Positions 46,357 to 54,048 of a stretch of DNA of 64,000 nt are shown in pieces. How positions within the stretch are numbered: the first letter of the stretch is position 1; every line of letters begins with the position of its first letter. The stretch spans positions 124,001 to 188,000 of the forward strand of contig NZ_ATDL01000022.1 in NCBI RefSeq assembly GCF_000416985.1, in the 5' to 3' direction. Origin of the DNA: Sphingobacterium paucimobilis HER1398 (GTDB taxonomy: Bacteria; Bacteroidota; Bacteroidia; Sphingobacteriales; Sphingobacteriaceae). The notes under the pieces are model-generated. The model searched no databases. It had not been told where the DNA came from and saw nothing but the letters and a program-made list of their open reading frames with translations. The position numbers were made by a program, and so were the translations under genes.

Positions 46357-46518
46357 ATGAAAAACGAGAAAAACAACAAAACGACAACAGAGAAAGAGCA
46401 GGAGTACAAAGACCGCAATCAGAAGACCAAGGTAGAGGATAATACAGGCAAGCGTCCAGAAAAAGATACTAATCCACTTCCTCCTAATCCGAATCAGGTA
46501 GACAACCACGAAGAATAA
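46357..46518 (+). CDS. 53-residue highly polar protein
   Basis: A short gene (ATG 46357, TAA at 46516-46518) for MKNEKNNKTTTEKEQEYKDR and so on, ending PPNPNQVDNHEE. It is almost without hydrophobic residues and is likely disordered. It lies 27 bases after the 204-residue protein gene, so they are probably co-transcribed. Such small hydrophilic proteins are common in stress regions; no function is known. Confidence 0.55.
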   Translation: MKNEKNNKTTTEKEQEYKDRNQKTKVEDNTGKRPEKDTNPLPPNPNQVDNHEE

Positions 46519-46522
46519 AAAA

Positions 46523-46590
46523 AAGCGTGCCGGTATTATCCGACACGCTTCCCATTATAACAGCTATACTCGGAACCTAGGTTCCTTTTT
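46523..46590. terminator. Two facing terminator hairpins between convergent gene groups
   Basis: AAGCGTG (46523-46529) pairs with CACGCTT (46544-46550), with an inner CGG/CCG pair. Its T-run lies on the reverse strand (46515-46522), so it stops reverse-strand transcripts. GGAACCTAGGTTCC (46572-46585), followed by five T, stops forward transcripts and overlaps the end of the reverse gene. Confidence 0.7.
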
Positions 46591-46795
46591 CTTTATGCCG
46601 CTTTTCAAGCGGTCTATCCGTTGGATCGTTGGGCATATCATTGAGTTGTTCGTCTTGGGGATCCACTCCTGCTTCTGCATCACCGTCATGTTTGGCATCT
46701 ACATCCTCCAGCACCTTCCCTTCACTGCTCAGGCGTACTTTTTTGGTCTTCTGCATCTTATTCCCTACCAATTTATTCTCATCTTTTGTCGCCAT
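46577..46795 (-). CDS. 72-residue charged protein
   Basis: A small hydrophilic protein (MATKDENKLVGNKMQKTKK and so on) with a basic N-terminal half and an acidic middle (KHDGDAEAGVDPQDEQLND). No known domain or signal peptide. Its stop codon lies in the terminator palindrome. It is five bases downstream of the DUF4142 gene on the same strand. Confidence 0.55.
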   Translation of the reverse strand: MATKDENKLVGNKMQKTKKVRLSSEGKVLEDVDAKHDGDAEAGVDPQDEQLNDMPNDPTDRPLEKRHKEKGT

Positions 46796-46800
46796 ATTCC

Positions 46801-47361
46801 TTACATTTTATTATTCTTGACCGTATCTACTATCGGGGGAGTCTCTTTATTTACAGGAGCAGTATCATCCAGTTTTAATTCCTGGGCCTGCGTTAGATGA
46901 GACTTTAATGCAGGCAATTTATCCGCGGCCCATATCTTCAACGTTTCGTCGGTCATCGTATTATCACCATTCACCCCCTCATACAATGCAATCGAATTTT
47001 CGTGAGAAGCTACCGCAGCATCCTTAAACGCCTGATCATATTGTCCTGCTTCGGTTCCTTCCAATACTCCCAATTGGCCATGATGGCTTTGATCTAGCTC
47101 AGTAGATATAGTCCAGCCTTTAGCTTCTGCATACTGCCGCAACTCATTCAGGATCTGCTGATGTTCGTCAACCAGCATACGCGAGTATGCTTTAATCCCC
47201 TCATTAGACGACCTTTGTCCTGCTTGCTGTGCTAGCGCGACTTCATATTGATTGGCCATCACCGCCTTGTTAACAAAGTCCTGTTCCGGATTTTGCTGTC
47301 CGAAAGACATAAATGTTATAATCCCTAGAATTACAACAGCCCAATTTACATACTTTTTCAT
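46801..47361 (-). CDS. DUF4142 exported protein
   Basis: A 186-residue protein with an N-terminal signal peptide or anchor (MKKYVNWAVVILGIITFMSF). The rest is a helical bundle of DUF4142 type with FVNKAVMANQYEVALAQQAG (about residues 30-49), SRMLVDEHQQILNELRQYAEAKG (about 61-83) and an HENSIALYEG region (about 120). DUF4142 is widespread in the envelope of stress-tolerant bacteria, and its function is unproven. The C-terminal 30 residues are Lys/Asp-rich. It heads a two-gene reverse operon. Confidence 0.82.
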   Translation of the reverse strand: MKKYVNWAVVILGIITFMSFGQQNPEQDFVNKAVMANQYEVALAQQAGQRSSNEGIKAYSRMLVDEHQQILNELRQYAEAKGWTISTELDQSHHGQLGVLEGTEAGQYDQAFKDAAVASHENSIALYEGVNGDNTMTDETLKIWAADKLPALKSHLTQAQELKLDDTAPVNKETPPIVDTVKNNKM

Positions 47362-47609
47362 GGAGTTATCTTCTTAAATGTTAAACTTCAATTTTCTTCT
47401 TCTACAGCTTTCGAACACACCAGCAAAACATTGGTTGCCATAATTTACATTTCAAGTATTTATACGTTACACGATGGGTCTTACACCTTTTAAGCGCTTT
47501 TTATACGTTAATAATCAAGCAAATGAACTATATAACCGATCGTACGTTTTTACTAAAACCTCCAGCTAGCCCCTTTGGGCGACTGGAACTTCATTAAAAC
47601 AACTTTTCT

Positions 47610-48110
47610 ATGAATATGATGATTTACTACGGCCTTAGTCTGTTATTCGCGACCAGCATATCGCTCCAATCCAATGTCGATCAGTTAAGAAAAAACTACC
47701 TTGCAGCGAGTCAGGACGAATCCATCTGTAAGCAGGAAATAGAACGCATAAAAGATTCTTCCGGTGAATCTCCTATAGAAATGGCCTACCATGGAGCCTA
47801 CCATATGCTATGGGCCCAATACCTTAATGCGCCACTGAGCAAACTCAACAGCTTTAAAAAAGGAAAAAAACTTATGGACAGCGCTTTACAAAAACGCTAT
47901 GGAGATCCGGAGATTCACTTCTTACGCCTCACGATCCAACAACATGCACCCGGCATACTTAAATACAACACCAATATCCAAGAGGATGTGGATCAGATTA
48001 CCAAACATTGGGAATCTCTACCCTCTGCACCAGTAAAAAAACAGGTAAAAGACTTTCTGACCTCCAACCAGCTACTCCATGACACGCAGCTAAAAAAGCT
48101 CCAGATTTAA
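47610..48110 (+). CDS. Exported helical protein of unknown function
   Basis: A 166-residue protein with a signal peptide (MNMMIYYGLSLLFATSISLQ). The mature part is helical and contains DSSGESPIEMAYHGAYHMLW (about residues 50-69), a TPR-like pattern, and HFLRLTIQQHAPGI. The closest general resemblance is to small exported TPR-like proteins, but I see no named family. The gene stands alone with a strong terminator. Confidence 0.6.
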   Translation: MNMMIYYGLSLLFATSISLQSNVDQLRKNYLAASQDESICKQEIERIKDSSGESPIEMAYHGAYHMLWAQYLNAPLSKLNSFKKGKKLMDSALQKRYGDPEIHFLRLTIQQHAPGILKYNTNIQEDVDQITKHWESLPSAPVKKQVKDFLTSNQLLHDTQLKKLQI

Positions 48111-48149
48111 CCGCATCGCTATACTAAGCGAGTTGATTATTTCCTACAC

Positions 48150-48185
48150 AAACGAAAGAGGGCATATATATGCCCTCTTTCGTTT
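48150..48185. terminator. Bidirectional terminator, 15-bp stem
   Basis: AAACGAAAGAGGGCA (48150-48164) pairs with TGCCCTCTTTCGTTT (48171-48185), a perfect stem around TATATA, followed by TT. It separates the forward exported protein gene from the reverse small membrane protein gene. Confidence 0.9.
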
Positions 48186-48208
48186 TGCTTACTACCTCAT
48201 TTCAATTT

Positions 48209-48454
48209 TTAATCGTGTCCCTGGGTCTTCACAATTTTATTGTAGATCCCAAATAACAAAAATGGTGCTACCCACTGTCCTACAAACAGTGACGTATGTT
48301 TATGCCCGATACATTTAAGCGCCAGTGAAGCCGCCATCGCTGTCAATGCAGTACAGAGGTATATCTTTGAAGGCACCTGCGCTGTTTTGCTTTCTATTTC
48401 CTTGGTCATCTGACCTTCTTCCAATTTTTTGTTTTCAACATTTTCCATAGTCAT
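48209..48454 (-). CDS. 81-residue two-helix membrane protein
   Basis: The first 28 residues are polar. Two hydrophobic segments follow (about residues 31-46, YLCTALTAMAASLALK, and 56-72, LFVGQWVAPFLLFGIYN), so it is an integral membrane protein. No named family is recognised. It lies 38 bases downstream of the Rieske-FAD oxidoreductase in the opposite sense of reading order (both reverse), so it may be an unrelated upstream-independent gene. Confidence 0.6.
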   Translation of the reverse strand: MTMENVENKKLEEGQMTKEIESKTAQVPSKIYLCTALTAMAASLALKCIGHKHTSLFVGQWVAPFLLFGIYNKIVKTQGHD

Positions 48455-48492
48455 TACTGATTTTAGTGTTCATAAATTAATTTTCTATTCTT

Positions 48493-50043
48493 TTATAAAA
48501 TTTCTTCATCATTATGTTCCCAGTCCCACTTTTTCAACGGTGCGAGAGCAGGACCATTCAATAGATGCCCTTCACAGTCATATCTTGCACCATGGCAGGG
48601 ACAGTCCCAACTCTTTTCTGCGGTATTCCATTTGACAATACAGGCCGCATGGCGACATACGGGATCCACTCCATATAATTTACCGTTTTCATCTTTGTAC
48701 ACTCCTATTTTGTCTCCTTCATATCGGATTACGCTCGCCTGTCCTCTACCTAATTCTGCCAGCTCCTCCATATCTTCTGCCCGCAGCCGGCCCTTGACAA
48801 AACTTTTTATGACGTCTAGATTTTCAATCAGCAGATCCCTCACGGCGGATAGCGGTCCTACACGTGTAGGCGAATACAGTTTTTCGTATTTACTTTTACC
48901 CTTTATGATCAGATCTGACAGGATCCTGGCCGCCAGTGTTCCGAATATCATTCCGTTACCACCATATCCAGTTGCCAGCAATTCATTTTTATGTGTACGT
49001 GATGTACAATATCCAATAAAGGGCAAGGCATCCTGGCTTTCATAATACTGCGATGACCATTCATATTTCTTCTCTTTCACCTCATACTTACCTCGCACAA
49101 AAGCCTCCAGTTCACTGAAGTTATAACGCTCGTTGGCATCATGCGCAGTCTTATGATCCTGTCCTCCTACCATGAGCAAAGGTTTGCCCTCATGCCATAC
49201 CGTACGATAATAATGGAATGGCTCGTCCATATCATAGATCACTGCCTCCGGGCAGTCCGCATCATTCTGTAGTTCGAACACTTGAATGTAACTCCGATAA
49301 GGCGCCAGTCGAAAATTCATCCACTGTACACCCGGCGGTGTATGTGTGGCGTAGACTATCTTTCGAGCCAACCAAAGCTGCCCATTTGCCGTTTTCACCT
49401 CCAACTTATCGTCTGCACCAGCATTGACCTGCTGGACCAGTGAATTCTCAACCAATTGCCCACCTAGGTCCAGAAAGGCCCTGCGCAAACCCAGCATATA
49501 CTTTGTAGGATGAAATGTTCCCTGTCCCTCAAATACGATTGCCTGTGTGTAATCAAAAGGTATTGGTACATCCTTTGCTTCCGCTACGTCGATCTTTACC
49601 TTAGCTATGGCCTCTTTCAACCGGTGCAATTCTGTTTCCTGTTCTTCGTCCTGCGCATACATATACCCTTTGCAACGGCGTAGGTCACAGTCAATACCAT
49701 ATGTCTCTAAATTCACTTCAATATCCAATATGGCCTGCCGGGCCGATCTCGCCACCTGTATTGCTTTGTCGATTCCATGTTGTCTAATAATATCGGTATA
49801 TGGGGTGTCCAACACCGTATTCAGATGTGCAGAAGTACCACTGCTCGTACCAAAAGCCATATTATGGGCATCAATAAGCAGGCAATTCAGACCTTCCCGC
49901 TGTAAGCGCAGTCCAGTAGAAAGTCCTGTTATACCAGCACCAATGATCAATACATCATAACATAAACTTTTATCCATTCCTGCTAGCGGAAACTCCACCG
50001 TATCCTGCCATATACTTATTTTATTTCCGTCTCTCTTCATCAT
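48493..50043 (-). CDS. FAD-dependent oxidoreductase with C-terminal Rieske domain
   Basis: A 516-residue protein. The DAO-family flavoprotein part has VLIIGAGITGLSTGLRLQ (about residues 31-48) and a GTSAHLN loop (about 69-75), with a C-terminal TGYGGNGMIFGTLAARIL. A Rieske 2Fe-2S domain follows (about 430-510) with CRHAACIVKWN and CPCHG (ligands C, H, C, H). Such fusions are known in bacteria as glycine/sarcosine-oxidase-like proteins, with the Rieske cluster passing electrons. The start may be 50043 or 50040 (two ATGs). It directly follows a truncated catalase gene by five bases. Confidence 0.85.
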   Translation of the reverse strand: MMKRDGNKISIWQDTVEFPLAGMDKSLCYDVLIIGAGITGLSTGLRLQREGLNCLLIDAHNMAFGTSSGTSAHLNTVLDTPYTDIIRQHGIDKAIQVARSARQAILDIEVNLETYGIDCDLRRCKGYMYAQDEEQETELHRLKEAIAKVKIDVAEAKDVPIPFDYTQAIVFEGQGTFHPTKYMLGLRRAFLDLGGQLVENSLVQQVNAGADDKLEVKTANGQLWLARKIVYATHTPPGVQWMNFRLAPYRSYIQVFELQNDADCPEAVIYDMDEPFHYYRTVWHEGKPLLMVGGQDHKTAHDANERYNFSELEAFVRGKYEVKEKKYEWSSQYYESQDALPFIGYCTSRTHKNELLATGYGGNGMIFGTLAARILSDLIIKGKSKYEKLYSPTRVGPLSAVRDLLIENLDVIKSFVKGRLRAEDMEELAELGRGQASVIRYEGDKIGVYKDENGKLYGVDPVCRHAACIVKWNTAEKSWDCPCHGARYDCEGHLLNGPALAPLKKWDWEHNDEEIL

Positions 50044-50048
50044 ATCAT

Positions 50049-50438
50049 CTATTGTGCCTTATTATTGCCTGCGAGATTAAATATTCCTTCACCTATATAA
50101 GATTTGATGGCAAATCCTCTGACATCCCTTGCCAAGTCGGTGAATCCCTTAGACCCGACCCCAGTAGAGAAACGAACGAATACCTCCGTTTCCCTTTTCG
50201 TATTGGTCAAAAACCCGGCTTGTGTAAATTTCGGAATCGGTGTATGTAGCTTGAATACGACTCGAGCGCCAGCGCCCCTAGCATGCACTACGCGTCTGGG
50301 GATACGCTCACAGGGATCTCTACTGCCTTCAGGCAGTGTATTAAAATCATCTTGAATAGTAGTCCCTTGATTGAAAGTCAGTGGCAAATTACTGCCTTCT
50401 CCTTTGGGTTTTGTTCCATTCTTATCATTTTGTTTCAT
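50049..50438 (-). pseudogene. Truncated catalase (N-terminal about 25 percent of a KatE-type catalase)
   Basis: A 129-residue frame that matches the start of a monofunctional catalase: RDPCERIPRRVVHARGAGA with the catalytic His (about residue 50), then VRFSTGVGSKGFTDLARDVRGFAIK and GNN, whose Asn is the second distal-site residue. The frame stops six residues later (KAQ then TAG). The usual remaining 350 or more residues, including the heme-ligand Tyr, are missing, so it cannot work as a normal catalase. The lost part is not found in the following 1.5 kb, where the Rieske-FAD gene starts five bases on. It looks like a deletion remnant, though the frame itself is intact. Confidence 0.8.
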
Positions 50439-50500
50439 GGCAAATGTTGTTTTTTTGGTTACACCTTTATGTACAGGCGAGCGTCCAAAAAGTTGATACC

Positions 50501-50527
50501 AAACAAAAAAGGGGTACTTACCCCTTT
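50501..50527 (-). terminator. Terminator of the 87-residue hypothetical gene
   Basis: On the reverse strand AAAGGGGTA (50527-50519) pairs with TACCCCTTT (50516-50508), followed by a T-run (50510-50501). It may also sit in the upstream region of the catalase remnant. Confidence 0.7.
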
Positions 50528-50560
50528 ATTACCGTACTAATACGACATTTGCCTTGTTTA

Positions 50561-50824
50561 TTAGCGTATACTCTTCCCGCGGTAACGTACAATCCCGTCA
50601 AAACGCACTTTAGGGGATTCTGCACATAACACATCATCTATGCGTAGCAATGGTGCATCTTCCGAGCCAGTGACCTTACAATGCAGCATAAAGTCCTGCA
50701 GACTATCCGCTTTTTCGGGAAGCCAGTATGTTTCCGAATCCCGTGCTCCAACATAGGCCTTTAGGATATCATATCCTTCCATTTTGAGACTGACCAATAG
50801 GTCTCTAACACGTTTCTTAATCAT
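50561..50824 (-). CDS. Hypothetical protein, 87 residues
   Basis: A small soluble protein (MIKKRVRDLLVSLKMEGYDI) with no recognised motif. ATG 50824 is preferred to the earlier 50857 because the added residues are a hydrophobic run without signal-peptide character. A terminator follows. A forward 34-codon frame starts at 50942, divergent. Function unknown. Confidence 0.5.
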   Translation of the reverse strand: MIKKRVRDLLVSLKMEGYDILKAYVGARDSETYWLPEKADSLQDFMLHCKVTGSEDAPLLRIDDVLCAESPKVRFDGIVRYRGKSIR

Positions 50825-50941
50825 ATTTATCAGCTTAATTGTTATAGTAAATAACAAGCTAACTCAAAAAGTGTTCATCGGCTCTCAACTATTTTGTCAT
50901 TACACTGTTCGTGCTACTATATTCATCAAAAAAATAAGCAT

Positions 50942-51046
50942 ATGTTTTTATCTATTCTAATCGGCGTCCTATTTATTGTATCAGTATGGTATCTCATCGT
51001 AAGATTCAAAAAGAGAGGTGAACTCCATAACAGAAAGAATGAATAG
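50942..51046 (+). CDS. 34-residue membrane peptide
   Basis: ATG 50942 to TAG 51044-51046 encodes MFLSILIGVLFIVSVWYLIV then a basic polar tail (RFKKRGELHNRKNE). One helix followed by positive residues matches a type of small regulatory membrane protein. It lies convergent with and touching the MscS gene end (51047). No ribosome site is visible and support is only compositional. Confidence 0.4.
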   Translation: MFLSILIGVLFIVSVWYLIVRFKKRGELHNRKNE

Positions 51047-53230
51047 TTAGCCCGAAGCAATCCTTATTTGCTTCGTTTCCATTTCACGCTGTATTATTTC
51101 CAGAAAGTTACTTCTAAACTTTTCTATTAATTGTACATTTCGGATACCTACCTGTATAGATATCTGATAACTATCTGCGGTCATTCCCTGGGTCCATATT
51201 TTTATAGGTATTGCCCTATCTACTTCTTCAAAGGATTTAATCTTTGTCCGCAGCCAGGCTTTCCATTCATTAAGCTCGACCGACTTATCGACAATCAATT
51301 GCATATTCAGACGTATATCCGAATCAGAGAATGTCCAGTTGACCAGCCTACCGGACAATAGGTCGCCGTTAGGTATGATTACGCGCGCTCCCTGATCGGT
51401 CAGCAACGTACTCGAGCGGATACCTACTTCCATCACCTGCCCTTTCTTATCAGCAAGCTCCACATAATCTCCAATTTTGAAAGGCTTCTCAAAGACCAAT
51501 ATAATACCCGATACAAAGTTGTTAATGATATTCTGAAGCCCCAGTCCTATTCCCACACTCAATGCCCCGATAATAACCGTGAGCTTATCCATACCAAGTC
51601 CCAATATGCTTATTCCAATCAGGAAGCCCACTACGATTATCGCTAATCTGAAAAGAGGAAACAGCGTCATTTTTTGCATATGTTTTTCAGACCCATTCGG
51701 AATATCAATAATCCGCTTTAACGTTTTTTGGAGCCAATTGGAAGCGGCTACCACGACCACTGCGAGGAACAGGTCCCCATATGAAAAGTTAATGCTACCC
51801 AGCCTATGCGAGCTATTAAAAATGCGATCAAAAACCGTAGCCACTTCACGCGTAAGATGTAGCCCATTGAATAATACCAAAAGCACTAATATGGCAAAAC
51901 AGAAGCGGATAATCCGGTCTACCGTAGCCAACATCTGCTTGGGATCAAACCGCCTAAACCACGAATCCTCTTTTGATAGCTGATATTGCTTTTGCAAATC
52001 GTGCAGCAACATATCCCTGATTGCACGCAAAGATAATCCCTGCAACATACCGATAGCTGCTATCAGGCTCCACATGCGTCCCATATCAAGATAACCGAGT
52101 ACCAAGAAAAGAATTGCCAAAGCATGTGCCAGAGCGATAGCCATACGTGCATAGCCGGGTAGATAACCTATTGGATTTTTCAGATCGGTACGCTGCCCGA
52201 TACGCCAGAGTAGATATACACCGACAAGATTTACTGTAAGCGCCAACAACTTTGTCCAATGCTCATCAGACAACAACAGGTTTGCCAGCAACATTGCTAT
52301 ATAATATGCAAAGGTAAAAAGCATGATCCGCCTCTTCATGACGGATAGTTCAGAATAAAGAATTAGGCACAGCAATATGAATATGATTAAATAACTTATT
52401 TCGAGAACCACAATTGGCACCGTAAGAGAGGTAATCGGCAATAACACCAAAAATAAAAGTAAAGCCTTTAATATCGGTATCCACAGCGGTTCGTTTTTAT
52501 GAAGTGTAAGCTCGTCTACATGTTCTGGCGTCTTTCTGCCTAACCTAAATATCCAATAAAAGTAGAATAGGCTAATAAGCAGGATAAATAGTCGGTTACC
52601 CCAGGTGGATATTGCGAAATAAGAGGTCGAAGCACCATCTTTGACCCAATTTTTTTCCATAGTCTTCAATACCTGCTCTCTGCTGGGGCGTTGAGCAGTG
52701 GGGGTAGCCTGGATAGCGGCCAGTTCCTCCCTTCGGTGTATAGTGGTCCGCTGTAGGTATTCGACATCCAGCACTAACCTATTTATTCCACTCTCCATAC
52801 GGCGGAGTGTATCGAGGAGTTGAGGAACCTGTAGTTTCAGTGAATCGGCTACTGTTATTTCTAGAACCCCTGTCGTATCCGTTACCTGATCTTTCTTCCG
52901 ATTTACTTCCTCGCTGAGCTGCGCTGCTTTCACTGACTTTCCCAATGCGAGCATCTCTGTCCTTGCGGTTGTAAAAAAAATAAGGGTACTGTCAATGAAT
53001 GCTTTATCCGCCTGATTTCTGACCCAAGACAGTTTTCGTTTTACACTATCCAATTTGCCAGACCAAAGATTCAATACACTTTGCCATTGCCGGATGTGAC
53101 CATTAGGCTGCACTATATCTTCACTGCCTAGCACTTGATTTAATGTATCTGTTCCTTGGAGTTGTGTTCCCTGCACATTACAGCAAAACACCATGAAATT
53201 TAGTACAAAAAAAATAAACTGTTTTTTCAT
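51047..53230 (-). CDS. Large MscS-family mechanosensitive channel
   Basis: A 727-residue protein with a signal peptide (MKKQFIFFVLNFMVFCCN), a long exported N-terminal region with coiled-coil character (about residues 25-190), about ten membrane helices and a C-terminal MscS core. The pore helix is DKLTVIIGALSVGIGLGLQNIINNFVSGIILVFEKPFKIGDYVEL (read in two parts, IIGALSVGIGLGLQNIINNF and ILVFEKPFKIGDYVEL, about residues 555-600), and the beta domain has IPNGDLLSGRLVNWTFSD. Such channels release solutes on osmotic downshift. A 45-residue gene lies immediately upstream and overlaps its translation start region. ATG 53230 is chosen over 53254 because the signal peptide begins there. Confidence 0.87.
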   Translation of the reverse strand: MKKQFIFFVLNFMVFCCNVQGTQLQGTDTLNQVLGSEDIVQPNGHIRQWQSVLNLWSGKLDSVKRKLSWVRNQADKAFIDSTLIFFTTARTEMLALGKSVKAAQLSEEVNRKKDQVTDTTGVLEITVADSLKLQVPQLLDTLRRMESGINRLVLDVEYLQRTTIHRREELAAIQATPTAQRPSREQVLKTMEKNWVKDGASTSYFAISTWGNRLFILLISLFYFYWIFRLGRKTPEHVDELTLHKNEPLWIPILKALLLFLVLLPITSLTVPIVVLEISYLIIFILLCLILYSELSVMKRRIMLFTFAYYIAMLLANLLLSDEHWTKLLALTVNLVGVYLLWRIGQRTDLKNPIGYLPGYARMAIALAHALAILFLVLGYLDMGRMWSLIAAIGMLQGLSLRAIRDMLLHDLQKQYQLSKEDSWFRRFDPKQMLATVDRIIRFCFAILVLLVLFNGLHLTREVATVFDRIFNSSHRLGSINFSYGDLFLAVVVVAASNWLQKTLKRIIDIPNGSEKHMQKMTLFPLFRLAIIVVGFLIGISILGLGMDKLTVIIGALSVGIGLGLQNIINNFVSGIILVFEKPFKIGDYVELADKKGQVMEVGIRSSTLLTDQGARVIIPNGDLLSGRLVNWTFSDSDIRLNMQLIVDKSVELNEWKAWLRTKIKSFEEVDRAIPIKIWTQGMTADSYQISIQVGIRNVQLIEKFRSNFLEIIQREMETKQIRIASG

Positions 53231-53231
53231 A

Positions 53232-53369
53232 TTAAATAAATCCAAGTTTATCAAAGCCAGCCTGCAATAATTCGTAATAAGAATCGGTCATCTCTTCAAG
53301 CCAAGCTCTTGTTTTATCCTCACTGTAATGTGAGGTCAGTACGAGTAGCACCGCGTTTCTTCGTTCCAT
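53232..53369 (-). CDS. 45-residue leader-position protein upstream of mscS-like gene
   Basis: ATG 53369 to TAA 53232-53234 encodes a soluble peptide (MERRNAVLLVLTSHYSEDKT followed by RAWLEEMTDSYYELLQAGFDKLGFI). Its stop lies one base before the MscS start codon, so the two are probably translated from one mRNA. The peptide could be a genuine small protein or a translated leader that couples translation to the channel gene. No similar protein is recognised. Confidence 0.45.
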   Translation of the reverse strand: MERRNAVLLVLTSHYSEDKTRAWLEEMTDSYYELLQAGFDKLGFI

Positions 53370-53399
53370 TTTTTCTATCTTTAATGCTCATTTATGGAC

Positions 53400-53438
53400 A
53401 AAAGCGGAGCTTTGCTGACATGCAAATGCTCCGCTTTT
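53400..53438. terminator. Long hairpin terminator
   Basis: AAAAGCGGAGC (53400-53410) pairs with GCTCCGCTTTT (53428-53438), with an inner TTTGC/GCAAA helix. T and A runs on both sides allow bidirectional use, in the 97-base gap before the reverse lipoprotein gene. Confidence 0.75.
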
Positions 53439-53465
53439 CTATTTAAATCAAAAGAACGGACTATA

Positions 53466-53666
53466 TCAGGGCATGATTGGCGTAGGCGGTATCAGACTGT
53501 CAATACTATCTTTTGTCGATGTCGCCGAGGTATCGATCGGACTATCGTAAGTATTATCCGGCATACGTTCGCTTCTGTCCGCACCCTCCGTTGTATTGTC
53601 TCTGTTTCCACATGCTGCTGTTCCTAAAACAACAAGCATAGTTACACTAAATAAGATCTGTTTCAT
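53466..53666 (-). CDS. Small lipoprotein, 66 residues
   Basis: ATG 53666 starts a signal peptide with lipobox TAAC (about residues 16-19), followed by a Thr/Ser/Asp-rich tail (DNTYDSPIDTSATSTKDSID). It resembles the 71-residue lipoprotein at 29589-29804 in layout and tail composition. Function unknown. Confidence 0.55.
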   Translation of the reverse strand: MKQILFSVTMLVVLGTAACGNRDNTTEGADRSERMPDNTYDSPIDTSATSTKDSIDSLIPPTPIMP

Positions 53667-53855
53667 AGCTCTCTCGTTTATATATAAGTTTCTGTTTCTC
53701 CATAGCGAACAATACAATAGCTCTAGGGTTGAAGTCAAGAAAAATTAGGGTGTTTTATACGGCTATCAGCAAGTATAAACACGCATCTTTCATCTTGTTA
53801 CGAACCAAGTCCCAAAAAAGAAGTTATTTAGTTCAAACGCCTTATATACAGATAT

Positions 53856-54011
53856 ATGAAAGAGAAACAGAAAAAGAGCGATAAAGGTAAAAAAGAAGAC
53901 AAGCATCCTTCTAAATCGAAGAACAGCAAACGGTTAGTACAGTTATACCGAACCGGACTACGGGGGTACTCTCTAGTTGATGAGACTGGAGAAGGTAAAT
54001 TTGAAAAATGA
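53856..54011 (+). CDS. 51-residue Lys-rich protein
   Basis: ATG 53856 to TGA 54009-54011 encodes a very basic peptide (MKEKQKKSDKGKKEDKHPSK, then a tail RGYSLVDETGEGKFEK). It could bind nucleic acid or simply be a disordered stress peptide. It precedes the bacteriophytochrome gene by 37 bases and may be co-transcribed. A CTTATAT sequence lies just upstream. The support is only the open frame with a good start. Confidence 0.45.
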   Translation: MKEKQKKSDKGKKEDKHPSKSKNSKRLVQLYRTGLRGYSLVDETGEGKFEK

Positions 54012-54048
54012 ATATAATAACCTATATTTAACGTTTGGAGGTCTCGCT

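Noticed and set aside
49000..50048. Remaining C-terminal part of catalase downstream of the truncated frame
   Set aside because: I looked for later catalase motifs in the three reverse frames of the adjacent DNA; only the Rieske-FAD protein is encoded there.
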